From the NCBI GenBank assembly GCA_002763025.1, contig PCYG01000032.1:1-6363 (forward strand): a stretch of DNA of 6,363 nt. The letters run 5' to 3'. Made by a program: the position numbers and the translations under genes. The notes beneath the pieces are model-generated. The model was not told where the DNA came from, searched no databases, and saw only the letters and a program-made list of their open reading frames with translations. Shown here piece by piece: positions 5,556 to 6,363 of this stretch. Source of the DNA: Candidatus Woesearchaeota archaeon CG10_big_fil_rev_8_21_14_0_10_32_24. Its GTDB lineage: Archaea > Nanobdellota > Nanobdellia > Woesearchaeales > GW2011-AR9. Every line of letters starts with the position of its first letter. The stretch's first letter is position 1.

Positions 5556-6242
5556 TCAAAAACTCCAACTAGCCATAATAATTAATGAATATAAAATAAA
5601 TCCTATAGAAAAATATCCAATTCTTCCACTTCGTCCAAAAGGAATATGGTGTCGTATTACTGTAAATAAAAGAACTCCTGCAACAAAACCAACCAATGAA
5701 AAATGAATCCATTGAGGTACAAATCTCCATATTGACAATGCTAATACCACTCCTATCAATGTGGATGTTGAAAGGAAAAATGCACGTTCCATAGATTTGT
5801 GTTTGATAGAAGGTAAATTACTTACAGCAGTGAATGAAATAATTGTAAAAAATAAGAGTAATGCTTTTGTTGTACTTTCTAAACTAAAGGTTACAATTAC
5901 AGTTCCTAGGATGATGTGATAAAAAAAGTAGAATAAATGTTCTTCTAATGTTAACATTTTTACAAGATCGTGTTTAGAATTATGTTTATAGATTTCCTTT
6001 TCAATAAGGTGATGGCTAATAAATCCTAAGGGTAAAGCTACAAAAAGATATCGATTAATTGCTAATGCAGCTTCTGTAAATCCGGGGAGGAGTTCTAATA
6101 GGAGATATATAATAGAAACGCCTGCAGAAAATGAAAGGATTTTGGCACTATATCTTTTACCTGAAATGTTAATACGTTTACTAAAATATTCTATAATTCC
6201 TACAATTACTGCTAAAAAAATCGGAACAAACATTTCTTTCAT
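5556..6242 (-). CDS. Polytopic membrane protein, ZIP-transporter-like with degenerate metal site
   Basis: This integral membrane protein of 228 residues has about eight hydrophobic segments (roughly 3-20, 33-53, 64-80, 103-120, 126-140, 154-174, 179-197, 207-226), the number typical of ZIP family metal transporters. Segment 2, KILSFSAGVSIIYLLLELLPGF (34-55), resembles the ZIP second helix with its AGV and LLPE-like end, and segment 3 ends in a basic, His-containing stretch (FISHHLIEKEIYKHNSK region) like the ZIP cytoplasmic loop. The hallmark ligands are missing: segment 4 has only HLFYFFYHIILG (His102, His109) where HNxxDG is expected, and segment 5 has no HExPE motif. It may bind metal differently, or use the fold for something else; transport is not shown. 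ATG 6242 has no Shine-Dalgarno and lies 27 bases from a TATA-like box, so it is probably leaderless. It is convergent with the hydrolase. Confidence 0.75.
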   Translation of the reverse strand: MKEMFVPIFLAVIVGIIEYFSKRINISGKRYSAKILSFSAGVSIIYLLLELLPGFTEAALAINRYLFVALPLGFISHHLIEKEIYKHNSKHDLVKMLTLEEHLFYFFYHIILGTVIVTFSLESTTKALLLFFTIISFTAVSNLPSIKHKSMERAFFLSTSTLIGVVLALSIWRFVPQWIHFSLVGFVAGVLLFTVIRHHIPFGRSGRIGYFSIGFILYSLIIMASWSF

Positions 6243-6265
6243 GTAGGATTTGTTTTTTTAAGAAC

Positions 6266-6273
6266 TTTTAAAT
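6266..6273 (-). promoter_or_regulatory. TATA box for the ZIP-like gene (leaderless)
   Basis: On the minus strand this reads ATTTAAAA, centred about 27.5 bases before ATG 6242, the distance expected when transcription starts at the start codon. No ribosome-binding site lies between. Confidence 0.5.
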
Positions 6274-6281
6274 GTTTGTTT

Positions 6282-6321
6282 TATACTGAAATTCCTTAAT
6301 TACCGAATGGAATTTCATATA
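6282..6321. repeat. Inverted repeat upstream of the ZIP-like gene
   Basis: TGAAATTCC (6287-6295) and GGAATTTCA (6309-6317) are perfectly complementary around a 13-base loop. The flanking TATA at 6282-6285 and 6318-6321 extends the pairing to 13 if one C (6286) is bulged. It sits just upstream of the predicted TATA box of the minus-strand gene, so it could be a dyad operator; it could equally belong to a unit beyond the window. Confidence 0.45.
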
Positions 6322-6325
6322 TATA

Positions 6326-6363
6326 CTAGTCCGTAAGTGAAATCTGTAACTTTTACGGACTAG
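6326..6363. repeat. Inverted repeat at the window edge
   Basis: CTAGTCCGTAA (6326-6336) and TTACGGACTAG (6353-6363) form a perfect 11-base inverted repeat around 16 bases. Allowing a two-T bulge, AAGT/ACTT adds inner pairs. The right arm ends at the last base, so the repeat may extend outside. It is the most GC-containing stem in the intergenic sequence. It does not fold as a tRNA in the part visible. Operator, structured RNA and dispersed repeat are all possible. Confidence 0.5.

Noticed and set aside
6326..6363. CRISPR repeat or transposon terminal repeat
   Set aside because: Only one copy is present, with no spacers, transposase or target-site duplication in the window.

Overview
The window looks like a piece of an AT-rich archaeal chromosome. 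The evidence is: (i) a transketolase split into two cistrons, as in many archaea; (ii) TATA octamers (TTTATAAA or close variants) centred about 25-28 bases before start codons that have no Shine-Dalgarno sequence, the archaeal leaderless arrangement; (iii) T-tracts without GC-rich hairpins after genes. The compact genes, low GC and metabolic set would fit a DPANN-type lineage (for example the Woesearchaeota/Pacearchaeota group), but that placement is inference and no marker gene is present.

Layout from left to right. Positions 62-1911 (+) hold the transketolase N-terminal (ThDP pyrophosphate-binding) and C-terminal (pyrimidine-binding plus TK_C) subunits, joined by a one-base TAATG stop/start overlap. 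A near-copy of the first codons of the first subunit lies 47 bases upstream of its start. Positions 1912-2182 hold a separate small transcription unit: TATA box, strong Shine-Dalgarno, a 28-residue peptide with seven cysteines, and a T-tract terminator. Positions 2183-3544 (-) encode a flavin disulfide oxidoreductase of the dihydrolipoamide dehydrogenase/mercuric reductase/glutathione reductase family. A short divergent promoter region separates it from a D-2-hydroxyacid dehydrogenase of the glyoxylate/hydroxypyruvate reductase type at 3638-4603 (+). A terminator/promoter junction then leads to an alpha/beta hydrolase at 4702-5430 (+). This converges, across an inverted-repeat spacer, on a polytopic membrane protein at 5556-6242 (-) that resembles a ZIP transporter without the usual metal ligands. 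The last 80 bases carry two consecutive inverted repeats, the second ending exactly at the window edge.

How the genes work together. Only the two transketolase halves are clearly a functional pair, interconverting sugar phosphates in the non-oxidative pentose phosphate route. The oxidoreductase has no 2-oxoacid dehydrogenase E1/E2 partners here, and the residues at its nucleotide site suggest a disulfide reductase acting on another substrate. The remaining genes are in separate, differently oriented transcription units and look like ordinary metabolic neighbours. I see no defence, mobile-element or CRISPR system. The most unusual items are the cysteine-rich mini-gene, the duplicated gene start, the degenerate ZIP-like protein and the intergenic inverted repeats.
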